A DNA stretch of 64,000 bases, taken from positions 14,820-78,819 of the forward strand of contig JAJFVE010000091.1 in the NCBI GenBank assembly GCA_021371965.1, read 5' to 3'. Every line of letters starts with the position of its first letter. Position 1 is the first letter of the stretch. This DNA comes from Planctomycetaceae bacterium (lineage in GTDB: Bacteria; Planctomycetota; Phycisphaerae; SM23-33). Shown here one piece after another: positions 25,255 to 33,610 of this stretch. Under the pieces are notes generated by a model. The model had not been told where the DNA came from. It did not search any database and was given only the letters and a program-made list of their open reading frames with translations. The translations under genes and the position numbers were made by a program.

Positions 25255-26621
25255 GCGGTTTCTCCTGAGGGCTGGCCTTGCGGCTCGGCGCGGTATCTGC
25301 GGAGCTTCTCGCGCAGGGTGCGGTCGGAAATCCCCAGCAGTTCGGCGGCCTTGACCTGGTTGCGCCGCGTGCGGCGAAGGGCCTCCATGACGGCCTGGCG
25401 TTCCAGCTCGCGCAGCCGTAGCGTGACGACCTGCTCGCCCTGGCCGCGGCCAAGCTCGTCGGCCAGAAAGCCCGCGTCGCGCAGCGACAGGACGCCTTCT
25501 CGCCCGAAGATCAGCGCGGTTCGCACGACGTTGCGAAGCTGGCGGATGTTGCCGGGCCAGTGGTAGCCGCAGAACAGGTCCAGCATCGCCGGGTCGATGT
25601 CGGTGATCTTGCGCCGCACCTCGGCGGCATATTGATGGACGAAATGCCACACCAGCACGGGGATGTCTTCGACGCGCTGCCGCAGCGGCGGCACCTGCAG
25701 ATGCACGCCGGCGATGCGGTAGTGCAGGTCGCGGCGGAAGCGCCCGGTCTCGACGTCGGACGACAGGTCGCGATTGGTCGTGCTGACGACGCGGACGTCG
25801 ACGTGGATATTCTCGCTGCCGCCGACGCGCTCGAAGTCCTGCTGCTCGAGCACGCGCAGCAATTCGGCCTGGAGTCGCGGGCCGGTCTCGGAGATCTCGT
25901 CCAGCAGCAGCGTGCCGCCGTCGGCCCGCTCGAACCGACCCTTGCGCTGCGCGCAGGCGCCGGTGAAGGCGCCGCGTTCGTGGCCGAACAGCTCGCTCTC
26001 CAGCAGCGACTCGCTCAGGGCCGCACAGTTGACGCGGATATACGAGCCCCGCGTGCGGCGGCTTTCGCGGTGGATGAGGTACGACAGGAGTTCCGTGCCC
26101 GTGCCGCTCTCGCCGCTGATGAGGACCGAGACAGAGGTTGGCGCCACGCGGCGGGCCAGTTCCACCACTTCGAGGAATCGCCCGCTGACGCCGGCGATCT
26201 GGTAGCGCCCGCTCGCGTCGCCTTCGCCGGCGACGATCTGCCCTGCCGCGCCGGCGGGCAGGCACGTCTCGATCAAGGCCCGTGCGGCTGGGGCTTCCAG
26301 GGGAGCGGCCAGGTAGTCCCAGCAGCCCGCCCGCATGGCTTCGACCGCCGAGGCGGTGTCGCCAGCCGGACCCACCATCACCAGCGGGCGCTCCGGGTAG
26401 CACGTGCGGCTGCGTTCGATGAGTCCCCAAGGCCCGCCGGGAATCTGCGACTCGATGATGACCAGGTCCCAGATCGGCTGGGGGATGGCGGCGGCGGCCT
26501 TGTCGGCCTCTCGCACCACCATGCCGCGGATGCCCACCGCAGCCAGTTCGGCCAGCAGCACCCGCGCCGTCTGCGACTGTGGGCTGACGATCAGCACGTT
26601 GCGGCAGAGGCGGTCACTCAT
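25233..26621 (-). CDS. Sigma-54 activator-like protein with degenerate receiver and Walker A
   Basis: This 462-residue protein has NtrC-type architecture. A receiver-like domain spans residues 8-120, an AAA+ domain about 142-370, and a Fis-type HTH lies at the C-terminus (NQVKAAELLGISDRTLREKL). GAFTGA is intact (217-222) and the Walker B LLLDEIS is present. However, Walker A reads GESGTGTE with Thr 176 in place of the Lys. The receiver has Glu 57 for the phospho-Asp, Gly 84 at the Thr/Ser position and Ala 106 for the Lys. ATG 26621 is chosen because it follows a G-rich ribosome site and overlaps the TPR gene. It may be a non-catalytic partner of the second activator. A base-call error in one codon could explain the Walker A change but not the receiver changes. 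Confidence 0.88.
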   Translation of the reverse strand: MSDRLCRNVLIVSPQSQTARVLLAELAAVGIRGMVVREADKAAAAIPQPIWDLVIIESQIPGGPWGLIERSRTCYPERPLVMVGPAGDTASAVEAMRAGCWDYLAAPLEAPAARALIETCLPAGAAGQIVAGEGDASGRYQIAGVSGRFLEVVELARRVAPTSVSVLISGESGTGTELLSYLIHRESRRTRGSYIRVNCAALSESLLESELFGHERGAFTGACAQRKGRFERADGGTLLLDEISETGPRLQAELLRVLEQQDFERVGGSENIHVDVRVVSTTNRDLSSDVETGRFRRDLHYRIAGVHLQVPPLRQRVEDIPVLVWHFVHQYAAEVRRKITDIDPAMLDLFCGYHWPGNIRQLRNVVRTALIFGREGVLSLRDAGFLADELGRGQGEQVVTLRLRELERQAVMEALRRTRRNQVKAAELLGISDRTLREKLRRYRAEPQGQPSGETACQSSPT

Positions 26622-27327
26622 CGCCGGCCCCCCCTGACGCCGCCGTTTCATCGGCGGGTTTGGAAGCGGGCGCTGCCGGGCGGGACGTCAACTGCAGGCT
26701 GATGCGGCCGCTGGAGTCGACGAGTTCCTGGACGGCCGAGGCCTGTTTCCACTCCAGCAGTTTGGCGCTGGCCTGGGCGGCCTGGGCCCAGGGGCAGTCG
26801 CCGTGCTCCTTGACGACCTGGTTGTAGAGCGCCATCGCCGATCGCGGGTCGGCGGCCCGGACGCAGTTGCCCAACTGGTAGAGCACCCACGCCCGCGTGG
26901 GCGCCGGCGGGTTCTGTGCCAGAACGGCTTCGTACATCGCGCGGGCGTGAGGCAGGTGCCCGTCGTTGAAGACTCCGTCGGCGGCCGCCAGCAGGTTCTT
27001 CTGCTGACTGGGCGGGATTCGCTTGAGCGTATCGAGGGTCTCGGCGGTCAGGGCGTCGCGGGCCGGCTGCGAGGCGAGGGGCATGGCCAGATCGGTAGCC
27101 GCCTGCGACGTCGCGGCCGCGGGGATGGCGGCGCGCTGGACGCGCTGGGCCTTGAGGCGGTCAACGCTGGCCTGGAGCGAATTGTCCGGACCGCTGGCCG
27201 GCGCCTGGGCAAAGTCGAGATAGAGCTGCTTGACTTTGTCGCTCTGGGCGGGCTCTGCCGACCATGCGGCCAGCGGCATCGCCGCGGCCATCATCAGCGC
27301 CAGCGCGTGGAGCGGTCGGAAGTTCAT
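26614..27327 (-). CDS. Exported TPR protein
   Basis: This 237-residue protein has a signal peptide (about residues 1-23, cleaved near AWSA) and TPR-like helices in the centre (DGVFNDGHLPHARAMYEAVL, then ALYNQVVKEHGDCPWAQAAQ). The tail is low-complexity. It is predicted periplasmic. No specific family is recognised. Its start overlaps the larger TPR gene (ATGA) and its 3' end overlaps the activator start, so the three genes are coupled at the head of the basal-body operon. Confidence 0.75.
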   Translation of the reverse strand: MNFRPLHALALMMAAAMPLAAWSAEPAQSDKVKQLYLDFAQAPASGPDNSLQASVDRLKAQRVQRAAIPAAATSQAATDLAMPLASQPARDALTAETLDTLKRIPPSQQKNLLAAADGVFNDGHLPHARAMYEAVLAQNPPAPTRAWVLYQLGNCVRAADPRSAMALYNQVVKEHGDCPWAQAAQASAKLLEWKQASAVQELVDSSGRISLQLTSRPAAPASKPADETAASGGAGDE

Positions 27328-29678
27328 CGTTTGGAGCCCCCCGCCGCGGCGCTGGCGGCCATCGTCGAGACGGCCGTGTTGAAATCCTTATCCGACACCT
27401 GCGCCGCCACGAGCACCTGGGTAGCCCTGGCGCGAAGCTGCACGTCGGGCGTGATCTTGAGCAATTCGCCCGAGAGCAAGGCCGCCTGGCGGTTCTTGCC
27501 CAGTTCAAGCGACAACTCCGCCAGCTCGCACTGGGCGCGATGAGCGGCCGGTCCGGGCTTGACTCGCGTCAGCAGGTCCAGCAGCAAGGCGTGGGCGTCC
27601 TGGATCTGGCCGCCGAGGCGATAGCAGGCTGCCAGCTCGAGCGTCAGGCGGGTGGCCTCGCCGGCATCGGTGGTGTTCTGCAGGCGCCGGCGCAGGTCGA
27701 TGGTGGCGTCTTCGGTCAGCCCCATGTGCCGCTGGAGCTGGGCCCGCAGCAGCACGATCTGCCCGGCGAGGCGGTCGTCGCCACTGACGCGGCTCTGCGC
27801 GCGGTCGCACAGCACCACGGCCTGGGCGTAACGCTCGCAGCGCCCCTCGACGCGGGCCAGATCGATCAGGGCCTCGATTTCGACCTTGGCCTGCGGGTTC
27901 GAGGCCAGGCACAACCGCAGCGAGCGGCGGGCCTGGGACAGCTTGTCCAGGGACAGGTTGCTTCGGGCAATCATCAGATGGATCGGGGCGATCTGGCTCT
28001 TGGGCAGAGCCGTTGCCAGCGAAACGTAGCGCCCCAGCCAGGCGATGGCCTGCTCGTGGTCGCCCCAGCGGAAGCACGTGTCGCCTGCCCCCACGGCCGC
28101 GGCCATCTTCGTCTCGACCGAGCGGTCGAGGTAATACACCTTCTTGAAGAACCGCAGCGCCTCGTCCTGGCGGCCGGACTCGAGATTCGCGTTGCCCAGC
28201 GACAGGAACACCTCGTCCATGCCGCCGGCCTGGGGGTATGTGTCCAGCAGGGATGTCAGGTCCTCTTCGGCCCCGGCGTAGTCCTTCATCTTCAGGCAGA
28301 CCTTGGCCGATCGCAGCAGCGCCTGCGGGGCCGAGGCCGACTGAAGGAACTGCCGCGCCGTCAGGCGGTACTCCGTGACGGCTGCGGACCAGTCGCTGGT
28401 GCATTCACTGATGATGCCCAGGGCGTAGTGCCCTTCTGCCAGGCGGGCCGATGCGCTGTCTCGCAGGAACAGGCGTCGCCAGGCGGCGGCCGCTTCCGCC
28501 AGCAGCAGGTGGCGGGCTTCGGCGGCCGATTCGTACGCCGTCGGGTCGTGGAGCGTGGTTTCTTTCCCGTCGAAGTGGGCCAGCAGGCCGGCGGCGCCGG
28601 CGAGGGTTTCAAACATTCGCTGCTGCGTCAGCGGCGGCGTCATGACCGTGACGCCCCGCCCGCGCACCGCGGCCGTCACGTCCGCCCAACGCACGTCGCA
28701 GCCGACGGCGTGACCGAGGCGGTTGAGCGACTGCTCGACCGGTGCGGCCAGGCACACCCCCTGCCAGCGCACCATCGCGTCGGAGTCGTCCAGGCGGGTG
28801 AAGCGCGGACCCAGCGCCGCAGCCGTGACCGTATGCGCGCCGTTGAGCACGCGGGCGGCCAAGTCGTCTTCTTTCGCCCCCGACAGAGTGTCCACCATCG
28901 GCAAGGGCGAGTGCGGCACGATGGCGTCGATGGAGGCCACCTTGAGCACCTGCTGCGTCAGGCAGCGAGCCACCAGCAGATCGCACTGGGCGTTGATTTC
29001 GGTGGCGTCGGCCAAGGCGGCCGAGGAGGCGATGGCCCGATACGCCCGCATGCGGGCCTGCATCCACATTTCCTGATCGAAATCCAGCATCGCCAGGCGG
29101 TAGTTGGCCAAACAGTTCACCGCCGGACTGGGTCCCTGGCAGGCCTCGGTCAGAATACGACGATATTCAGCGGTGTCACCCTTCTTGAGCATGCAGTCGG
29201 CGATGCGGATGCGGAAGAGCCCCGCCATCGGTCCCGGGCCTGGACGCTCGCTCGAAACCATCAGCAATTGCTGGTACTGCATCAGGGCACGCTCGTAGTC
29301 GCCGGCGGCGAAATAACGCTGGGCGGCGGCCCAGGAAAGGCCGGTGGGCAGTTCCTGCGGGGCCGAGGCCGGCTGGCTCTGCGCAACCTTCTTTGGGGCC
29401 GTCACAGCGACGGTCGGCCGGTAGAGCGGACCGGCAGATTGCTCGGGCTCGCCCTTCTCTTGAAAACCGATCCACCCGAAGACCAGTGCCACAGCCCCCA
29501 GCGCCACAAAGACCAGCGGCCAGTTATGAGGCCCTTTGACGGATTTGCCGATCACGTCCGCCCGGATCGCGCCAAGGTTCAGCGCGCCGGAAAAATCCGG
29601 AGCGGATGCGTTGCTGGCGGCGGGCGCTGCCGTCTGCGAAGTCGACAAATTTTCTGTCGTGGCTTTCGTGTCGTCCAT
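27324..29678 (-). CDS. Membrane-anchored TPR protein, head of the basal-body operon
   Basis: This 784-residue protein has a disordered cytoplasmic N-terminus, a single membrane segment (about 53-71) and a large extracytoplasmic region. That region contains many TPR-like repeats, for example QRYFAAGDYERALMQYQQLL, YAGAEEDLTSLLDTYPQAGG and ESGRQDEALRFFKKVYYLD. It is probably a scaffold in the periplasm. The family is unknown, and its place as first gene after a strong sigma-54 site suggests a role in early flagellar assembly or placement. Confidence 0.78.
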   Translation of the reverse strand: MDDTKATTENLSTSQTAAPAASNASAPDFSGALNLGAIRADVIGKSVKGPHNWPLVFVALGAVALVFGWIGFQEKGEPEQSAGPLYRPTVAVTAPKKVAQSQPASAPQELPTGLSWAAAQRYFAAGDYERALMQYQQLLMVSSERPGPGPMAGLFRIRIADCMLKKGDTAEYRRILTEACQGPSPAVNCLANYRLAMLDFDQEMWMQARMRAYRAIASSAALADATEINAQCDLLVARCLTQQVLKVASIDAIVPHSPLPMVDTLSGAKEDDLAARVLNGAHTVTAAALGPRFTRLDDSDAMVRWQGVCLAAPVEQSLNRLGHAVGCDVRWADVTAAVRGRGVTVMTPPLTQQRMFETLAGAAGLLAHFDGKETTLHDPTAYESAAEARHLLLAEAAAAWRRLFLRDSASARLAEGHYALGIISECTSDWSAAVTEYRLTARQFLQSASAPQALLRSAKVCLKMKDYAGAEEDLTSLLDTYPQAGGMDEVFLSLGNANLESGRQDEALRFFKKVYYLDRSVETKMAAAVGAGDTCFRWGDHEQAIAWLGRYVSLATALPKSQIAPIHLMIARSNLSLDKLSQARRSLRLCLASNPQAKVEIEALIDLARVEGRCERYAQAVVLCDRAQSRVSGDDRLAGQIVLLRAQLQRHMGLTEDATIDLRRRLQNTTDAGEATRLTLELAACYRLGGQIQDAHALLLDLLTRVKPGPAAHRAQCELAELSLELGKNRQAALLSGELLKITPDVQLRARATQVLVAAQVSDKDFNTAVSTMAASAAAGGSKR

Positions 29679-29737
29679 GCACTTGGCCCACGTCGACAGG
29701 TAAGGCGCACATCCATGTGCAGTGTCTGCTCATTCCA

Positions 29738-29753
29738 AGCAACAGCTATGCCA
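29738..29753 (-). promoter_or_regulatory. Sigma-54 promoter of the TPR/basal-body operon
   Basis: The minus strand reads TGGCATAGCTGTTGCT. The -24 GG and -12 GC are exactly 10 nt apart, and TTGC with a following T matches the consensus TGGCACG-N4-TTGCW. The site is 60 nt before the first TPR gene. Two sigma-54 activators are encoded on either side. About 15 kb of tightly packed genes follow down to fliN. Confidence 0.75.
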
Positions 29754-29884
29754 AAGCTTCGCCCGGCGTCATTTAGCCCAAATCAAGCCTTGAGAACGAC
29801 CTGAGATGATGGAATCGCCGCCCCGGCGCGCATAGATGCCTTACGCGCGTTCACTTTCTGGAGTGGGGAAGATGGAAGAGCGCC

Positions 29885-30955
29885 TCAGGCCTGGGCAGAA
29901 GAACCGCCGGAATAGAAGGATGCTCCTGAAGGCATTTTGATGTCGTAACGCTTGAGCTTGGCGTAGAGGGTTGTGCGCGTGATGCCCAGCAGGACGGCCG
30001 CCCGATTGCGCTGCCATCCGGTTTCCTTGAGCGCCCGCAGGATGAACTCGCGTTCGGCGGCCTCGAGGGAGAAGTCTTCTCGCGGGGCCTCCGCCGCCGC
30101 GGCAATGCCCGGTGCGGGGGTATGCGTGTCGAAGCGCAGGCTGGCGGGAGTGACCTGGTCTTCGCGGGCCAGGATGATCGCGCGATCCATGACGTTCTTG
30201 AGTTCGCGCACATTCCCCGGCCAAGGGTGCGCCATCAGTCGGGCGAAGGCCTCGCCGGAGATGCCCGACGGGCGCGACTGCAGCGTCAGCGGCGAATGCT
30301 TGAGGAAGTACTCCGCCAGCAGCGGAATGTCGCTGCGTCGTTCAGGGCTGCGCAGGGGCGGCACGATGACGGGCAGAACGGCCAGGCGGTAGTAGAGGTC
30401 GCGGCGAAAGGCGCCGGCGTCGATCTCCTCGGTCAACGATCGGTTTGTCGTGGCAACCACGGTCGCCTGGCAGGGGATTTCCCTGGTTCCACCGACCTTG
30501 CGGAAGCAGCGCTCCTGCAGCACGCGCAGCAGCTTGGCCTGGAGTGTGATGGGAATCTCGCTAATTTCGTCCAAGAATAGCGTGCCGCTGCCGGCCAGCT
30601 CGAACAGGCCCGTCTTGTCGCGTTCGGCGCTGGTGAAGGCGCCTTTGACGTGCCCGAAAAGCTCGCTCTCCAGCAGCGTCTCGCTCAGAGAGGCGCAGTT
30701 GACGGCCACGAAATCATTCGCCTCGCCGCCTCGCCAGTGATGAACGGCCCGTGCGAGCATCTCCTTGCCCGTGCCGGTTTCGCCCATGATCAGGATCGGG
30801 TTGAGACCGCTGGCGCCGATGGTCTTGATCGTGTCGAGCGTCTCGCAGATGCCGGGGCTGCGTCCGACGAACGGTAGCGATGGCGGGCAAGACGGGCTGA
30901 AAAAGCCCACTGATCCTGCGTCGCTGGCGGAAAGGCCTTGCTTGGCCTGAAGCAT
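29885..30955 (-). CDS. Sigma-54-dependent transcriptional activator
   Basis: This 356-residue protein has no receiver domain. A short N-terminus is followed by an AAA+ domain with intact Walker A GETGTGKE (58-65) and Walker B LFLDEIS, and a C-terminal Fis HTH (RNRAAVLLGITRTTLYAKLK). The sigma-54-contact loop reads GAFTSA instead of GAFTGA (105-110). The ATG at 30955 has AAGGA 8 nt upstream; an in-frame ATG at 31009 lacks one. It lies beside the strong sigma-54 promoter at 29738-29753 and is the likely activator of the basal-body operon. Confidence 0.92.
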   Translation of the reverse strand: MLQAKQGLSASDAGSVGFFSPSCPPSLPFVGRSPGICETLDTIKTIGASGLNPILIMGETGTGKEMLARAVHHWRGGEANDFVAVNCASLSETLLESELFGHVKGAFTSAERDKTGLFELAGSGTLFLDEISEIPITLQAKLLRVLQERCFRKVGGTREIPCQATVVATTNRSLTEEIDAGAFRRDLYYRLAVLPVIVPPLRSPERRSDIPLLAEYFLKHSPLTLQSRPSGISGEAFARLMAHPWPGNVRELKNVMDRAIILAREDQVTPASLRFDTHTPAPGIAAAAEAPREDFSLEAAEREFILRALKETGWQRNRAAVLLGITRTTLYAKLKRYDIKMPSGASFYSGGSSAQA

Positions 30956-31014
30956 CAGGAATCCTTTCCCTATGTTCTTGCGCCAGATGTCGTGAAATCC
31001 AACTGACACATGTC

Positions 31015-31030
31015 GGCAATCACGGCGCCC
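31015..31030 (-). promoter_or_regulatory. Weak sigma-54-like site before the activator gene
   Basis: The minus strand reads GGGCGCCGTGATTGCC, with GG-N10-GC and TTGC at the right place but a poor -24 flank. It is 60 nt before the activator start. Autoregulation would be the implication. The match could be chance. Confidence 0.3.
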
Positions 31031-31066
31031 GCCTGTTCTGAAACCAGGTGAGGCCTAAGGGTCTTA

Positions 31067-31095
31067 TAGGTAATTTTCTCAAGAGGCCATGTCAA
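31067..31095 (-). promoter_or_regulatory. Candidate housekeeping promoter of the sigma-54 activator
   Basis: The minus strand has a perfect TTGACA (31090-31095) and, 17 nt later, TACCTA (31067-31072), which is a weak -10. TATAAG lies four bases further on. It sits in the AT-rich patch about 110 nt before the activator start. Confidence 0.35.
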
Positions 31096-31334
31096 CTCAA
31101 TTCTTTAGAAATTTCAAAGTATTAGGATATAGGGCTTTTAAAGATAGAATGTTCTGCTCGAATTTTGCATCCTGAATATCGCAAAGGTCGCAACAGGCAG
31201 GCGGTGATTGACAACGGCCGTCGCCCGAGCGCCGACACCGATGGACCGCCCACGAAAAGCAGTGCGGTCTATGCCACAATTGCACCTTCCTTGCACTTTG
31301 TTGTACTTTTCACAGCGAATTCCCTGGGTGGCGA

Positions 31335-31425
31335 CTTGTGAGTGGTGAGCGGCCTGCCTCGGGCAGGCAGGTGAGTGGGCAAGAACGAACTCGCAACTCA
31401 CAACCCACAGCTCGCAACTTGCCTC
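31335..31425. repeat. Repeat-rich block with hairpin in the activator leader
   Basis: A perfect hairpin gcctgcc-tcg-ggcaggc (31352-31368) is flanked by cttgtgagt on the left and by actcgcaactcacaa and ctcgcaac on the right, giving overlapping inverted and direct repeats. It looks like a dispersed spacer element rather than a gene. Confidence 0.5.
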
Positions 31426-31847
31426 AAAAGACACCCGGCCGGGGTAACAATTGTCCTTTCTTGTCTGTTTTTGGCGTGATTCAGAAAGCATGTATAGCGT
31501 AAAATCTTTAATGACAATGCTTTATAAGACTAAAGACCTTGTCCGCCCCTGATGGCCAGACAATCCCCTCACAACTGCATCTAAGACTCGCCACAAAGCC
31601 AGCCTCGCCAGGGGCGTCTGATAGAAGCCCCGGGGTGAAGCCGAGGGCGCAGCCCGGGGTGAACGGAGTAAACATAGATCAGAGCCCCAGCGGGACGACT
31701 GAAAATGATGCCCGCAATGCGAGCCGGGAGACTGCTTCAGACCGCTTCAGCCATCCCGGGTCGCCCCACAGTGCATGAAGCGACATGCCCGCGACACGGG
31801 TGAGGGACACGCACAACGGAGTTGGGCGTGGCACCCGGCGATATGGG

Positions 31848-33254
31848 CTATCGGGGGAATCCCAGGACGCGGGCGAGTTCGGCCACTGATGTGTCGCCCG
31901 CGGCGGCGCGGCGAATGGCCGCGCGGATGAACGGGGGGTGCTCTTGCGAGATTGGCGACGACCCTTGCCGCAGGGCGGCGGCGGACTGGCCGGAGATCTC
32001 CGTCACGTCCGTCAGCAGAATACGCCCGGCATAGCCGGTGTTGGCGCACTGCGCGCAGCCGACGGGCACGTACGCCTCGCTGCCCAGCTCCGCCAGAACC
32101 ACCGGCAGTTCAGCGGGCATGTGCTCAACACGGCGACGGCAGTGCGGGCACAGGCGCCGCGCCGACCGCACGGCCACGACGGCCTTGAGCGTTGAGGCCG
32201 TCGCCCACCCGGCGCCCACGGTTTCAGTGAGAATGTCCGCGGCCGCAGCCGGGGTGTCGGCGGCGATGCCGGCCAGCACCAGCGCGCCGCCGCGTGCCAG
32301 ATCGAAGGCGGACTTGGCCGTCGCGGCGTCGGTCAGTTCGGCGACGACGGCGATATCCGCCTCGCCCAGATCCGCCGCCATGGCGCCGGCGGGACACGGG
32401 ATGTATCCGTTAATGGGCCCGCCAAGCGCAAAAGCCAACGCCCCCTCCAGCGGCACGTCGCCCGCCAGGGCCGCAAGCAACGTATCCCTGCCGCCGCGGA
32501 GGGTTCCGGCGATCAGGATCAGCCCCCCCCCGCAATGGCTGAGCCTGCGCAGGGTCGCCAGTTCTTCCGCTGCCAGCAGATCGGCCAGCGCCGCCGCGGC
32601 CGAAGTCGGGGCGGGCAGGCGGCAGATGAGCGTGCAGCCGGCCGGTGCGGGGATGGCCGTCAATTCGAGGGCGACGTCCTGCCCGTCGAGGCTGCGTACA
32701 AATCGCCCCGTCTGCACGGCGGGGGCGGCGGCGTCCAGGCGGGCCTGCTCGATGAGGTACCGCGGAAGTTCGGCTACCAGCGCGTGGGGCAGTCGTTGGG
32801 CGAAGCTGTTCTTGGCGTGCATCGCCGCATCGATGCGCAGATGCAAGGTCAGCGAGGCGGCGCTGGGCTGAAGGACCAGCTCCGTCGCGCGGGAGACGAG
32901 GGCTTTTCGCAGGATGGCGTCGAAGACCTGCGCGGCGGGGAGTTCGGCGGGGACAGCTTCCGCGGCGCCGGGGATTCCTGGGGCGCTGGAGTGACCAGGC
33001 CGGGCGGGCGGTGGGGAATCGTGCGACGGGCGCGATGCTTCTTTTTCGCGTGCGGCGGTTTGAGTCATCAGAGCCCCGATGTCGATGCCTTGGCGCCGCA
33101 GGAACTCCACGAGGTGCTTTTCCGAGACGCGAATGGACTGGTCGTCCATGCGCTGGAACGACAGAACCCCCTTCTTCATCCACTCGACGACCGTCTGCGG
33201 CGGCGAGCCCAGCAGCTCGGCGACCTGATACGCCGTATATAGTCGCCCGGTCAT
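31848..33254 (-). CDS. HTH DNA-binding domain fused to a degenerate GspE/PilB-type ATPase
   Basis: This 468-residue protein starts at ATG 33254 (GGAGGA 6 nt upstream; ATGA overlap with the previous gene). Residues 5-56 form an excisionase/MerR-like HTH (YTAYQVAELLGSPPQTVVEW). After a Pro-rich linker, residues 104-420 follow the secretion-ATPase plan. Its motifs are replaced, with GTLRGGRDT at the Walker A position, LGGPIN for the Asp box and VVAELTD for the Walker B. The C-terminal zinc module is intact: CPHC at 369-372, CAQC at 400-403, then NTGYAGRI. It is probably a non-hydrolysing regulator. It lies in a three-gene unit upstream of the sigma-54 activator. A catalytic role in secretion is unlikely. 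Confidence 0.85.
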   Translation of the reverse strand: MTGRLYTAYQVAELLGSPPQTVVEWMKKGVLSFQRMDDQSIRVSEKHLVEFLRRQGIDIGALMTQTAAREKEASRPSHDSPPPARPGHSSAPGIPGAAEAVPAELPAAQVFDAILRKALVSRATELVLQPSAASLTLHLRIDAAMHAKNSFAQRLPHALVAELPRYLIEQARLDAAAPAVQTGRFVRSLDGQDVALELTAIPAPAGCTLICRLPAPTSAAAALADLLAAEELATLRRLSHCGGGLILIAGTLRGGRDTLLAALAGDVPLEGALAFALGGPINGYIPCPAGAMAADLGEADIAVVAELTDAATAKSAFDLARGGALVLAGIAADTPAAAADILTETVGAGWATASTLKAVVAVRSARRLCPHCRRRVEHMPAELPVVLAELGSEAYVPVGCAQCANTGYAGRILLTDVTEISGQSAAALRQGSSPISQEHPPFIRAAIRRAAAGDTSVAELARVLGFPR

Positions 33255-33610
33255 ACCGGGTCCTCCCCCGGGCGATGGCGCACCGCGGTGCATGCGCTGT
33301 ACGCCCGCACCAGCGCCTTGCCCGGCCGCACGCGGGCCAGCTCGCTTCTGACTTCGTGATGCTGCTGGTTCAGGGCCATGGCGAGCTGCTCGTAAAGTCG
33401 CCGGCAGGGGTCGAGCTGCGACGTCGCGACGGGACCGGCGCCTTGCAGGGCGTCCAGAATCTGCTGGGCGGTCTGAGCGTGCAGGGCGGCGTCGTCGAGC
33501 AGTCCTTCCCGCAGGCAGCGCAGTTGTTCCCGGAGGGTATCGCCAAGGTCCCTCAGCAGCGCCGGTGCGTCGGCGTCTTGGCGGGCGATGTCGTCACGGG
33601 CGGGCGTCAT
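33251..33610 (-). CDS. Small helical protein, possible chaperone
   Basis: This 119-residue, largely helical protein has LRDLGDTLREQLRCLREGLL and RRLYEQLAMALNQQHHEVRS. Size and helicity recall FlgN/FliT-type export chaperones, but a clear FlgN is already present at 37.9 kb, so this is only a suggestion. It is coupled to the HTH/pseudo-GspE gene by ATGA and overlaps the end of the TPR gene. Confidence 0.65.
   Translation of the reverse strand: MTPARDDIARQDADAPALLRDLGDTLREQLRCLREGLLDDAALHAQTAQQILDALQGAGPVATSQLDPCRRLYEQLAMALNQQHHEVRSELARVRPGKALVRAYSACTAVRHRPGEDPV

Larger units (their letters stand above)
30956..31847. other. 892-nt spacer without a recognisable gene
   Basis: No convincing coding sequence is present; the short open frames here lack ribosome sites and contain repeat-like translations. 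The spacer holds two AT-rich patches (about 31060-31150 and 31440-31530) that may carry promoters. A repeat-rich block lies at about 31335-31425. An 8-bp inverted pair cgcccctg (31544-31551) / caggggcg (31609-31616) is present. The 12-mer cccggggtgaag is repeated imperfectly at about 31630 and 31653. It acts as the long leader region of the sigma-54 activator downstream. Confidence 0.6.

Noticed and set aside
31138..31778. Two short open frames in the activator leader
   Set aside because: Both pass through repeat-like sequence, lack ribosome sites and have no recognisable product.
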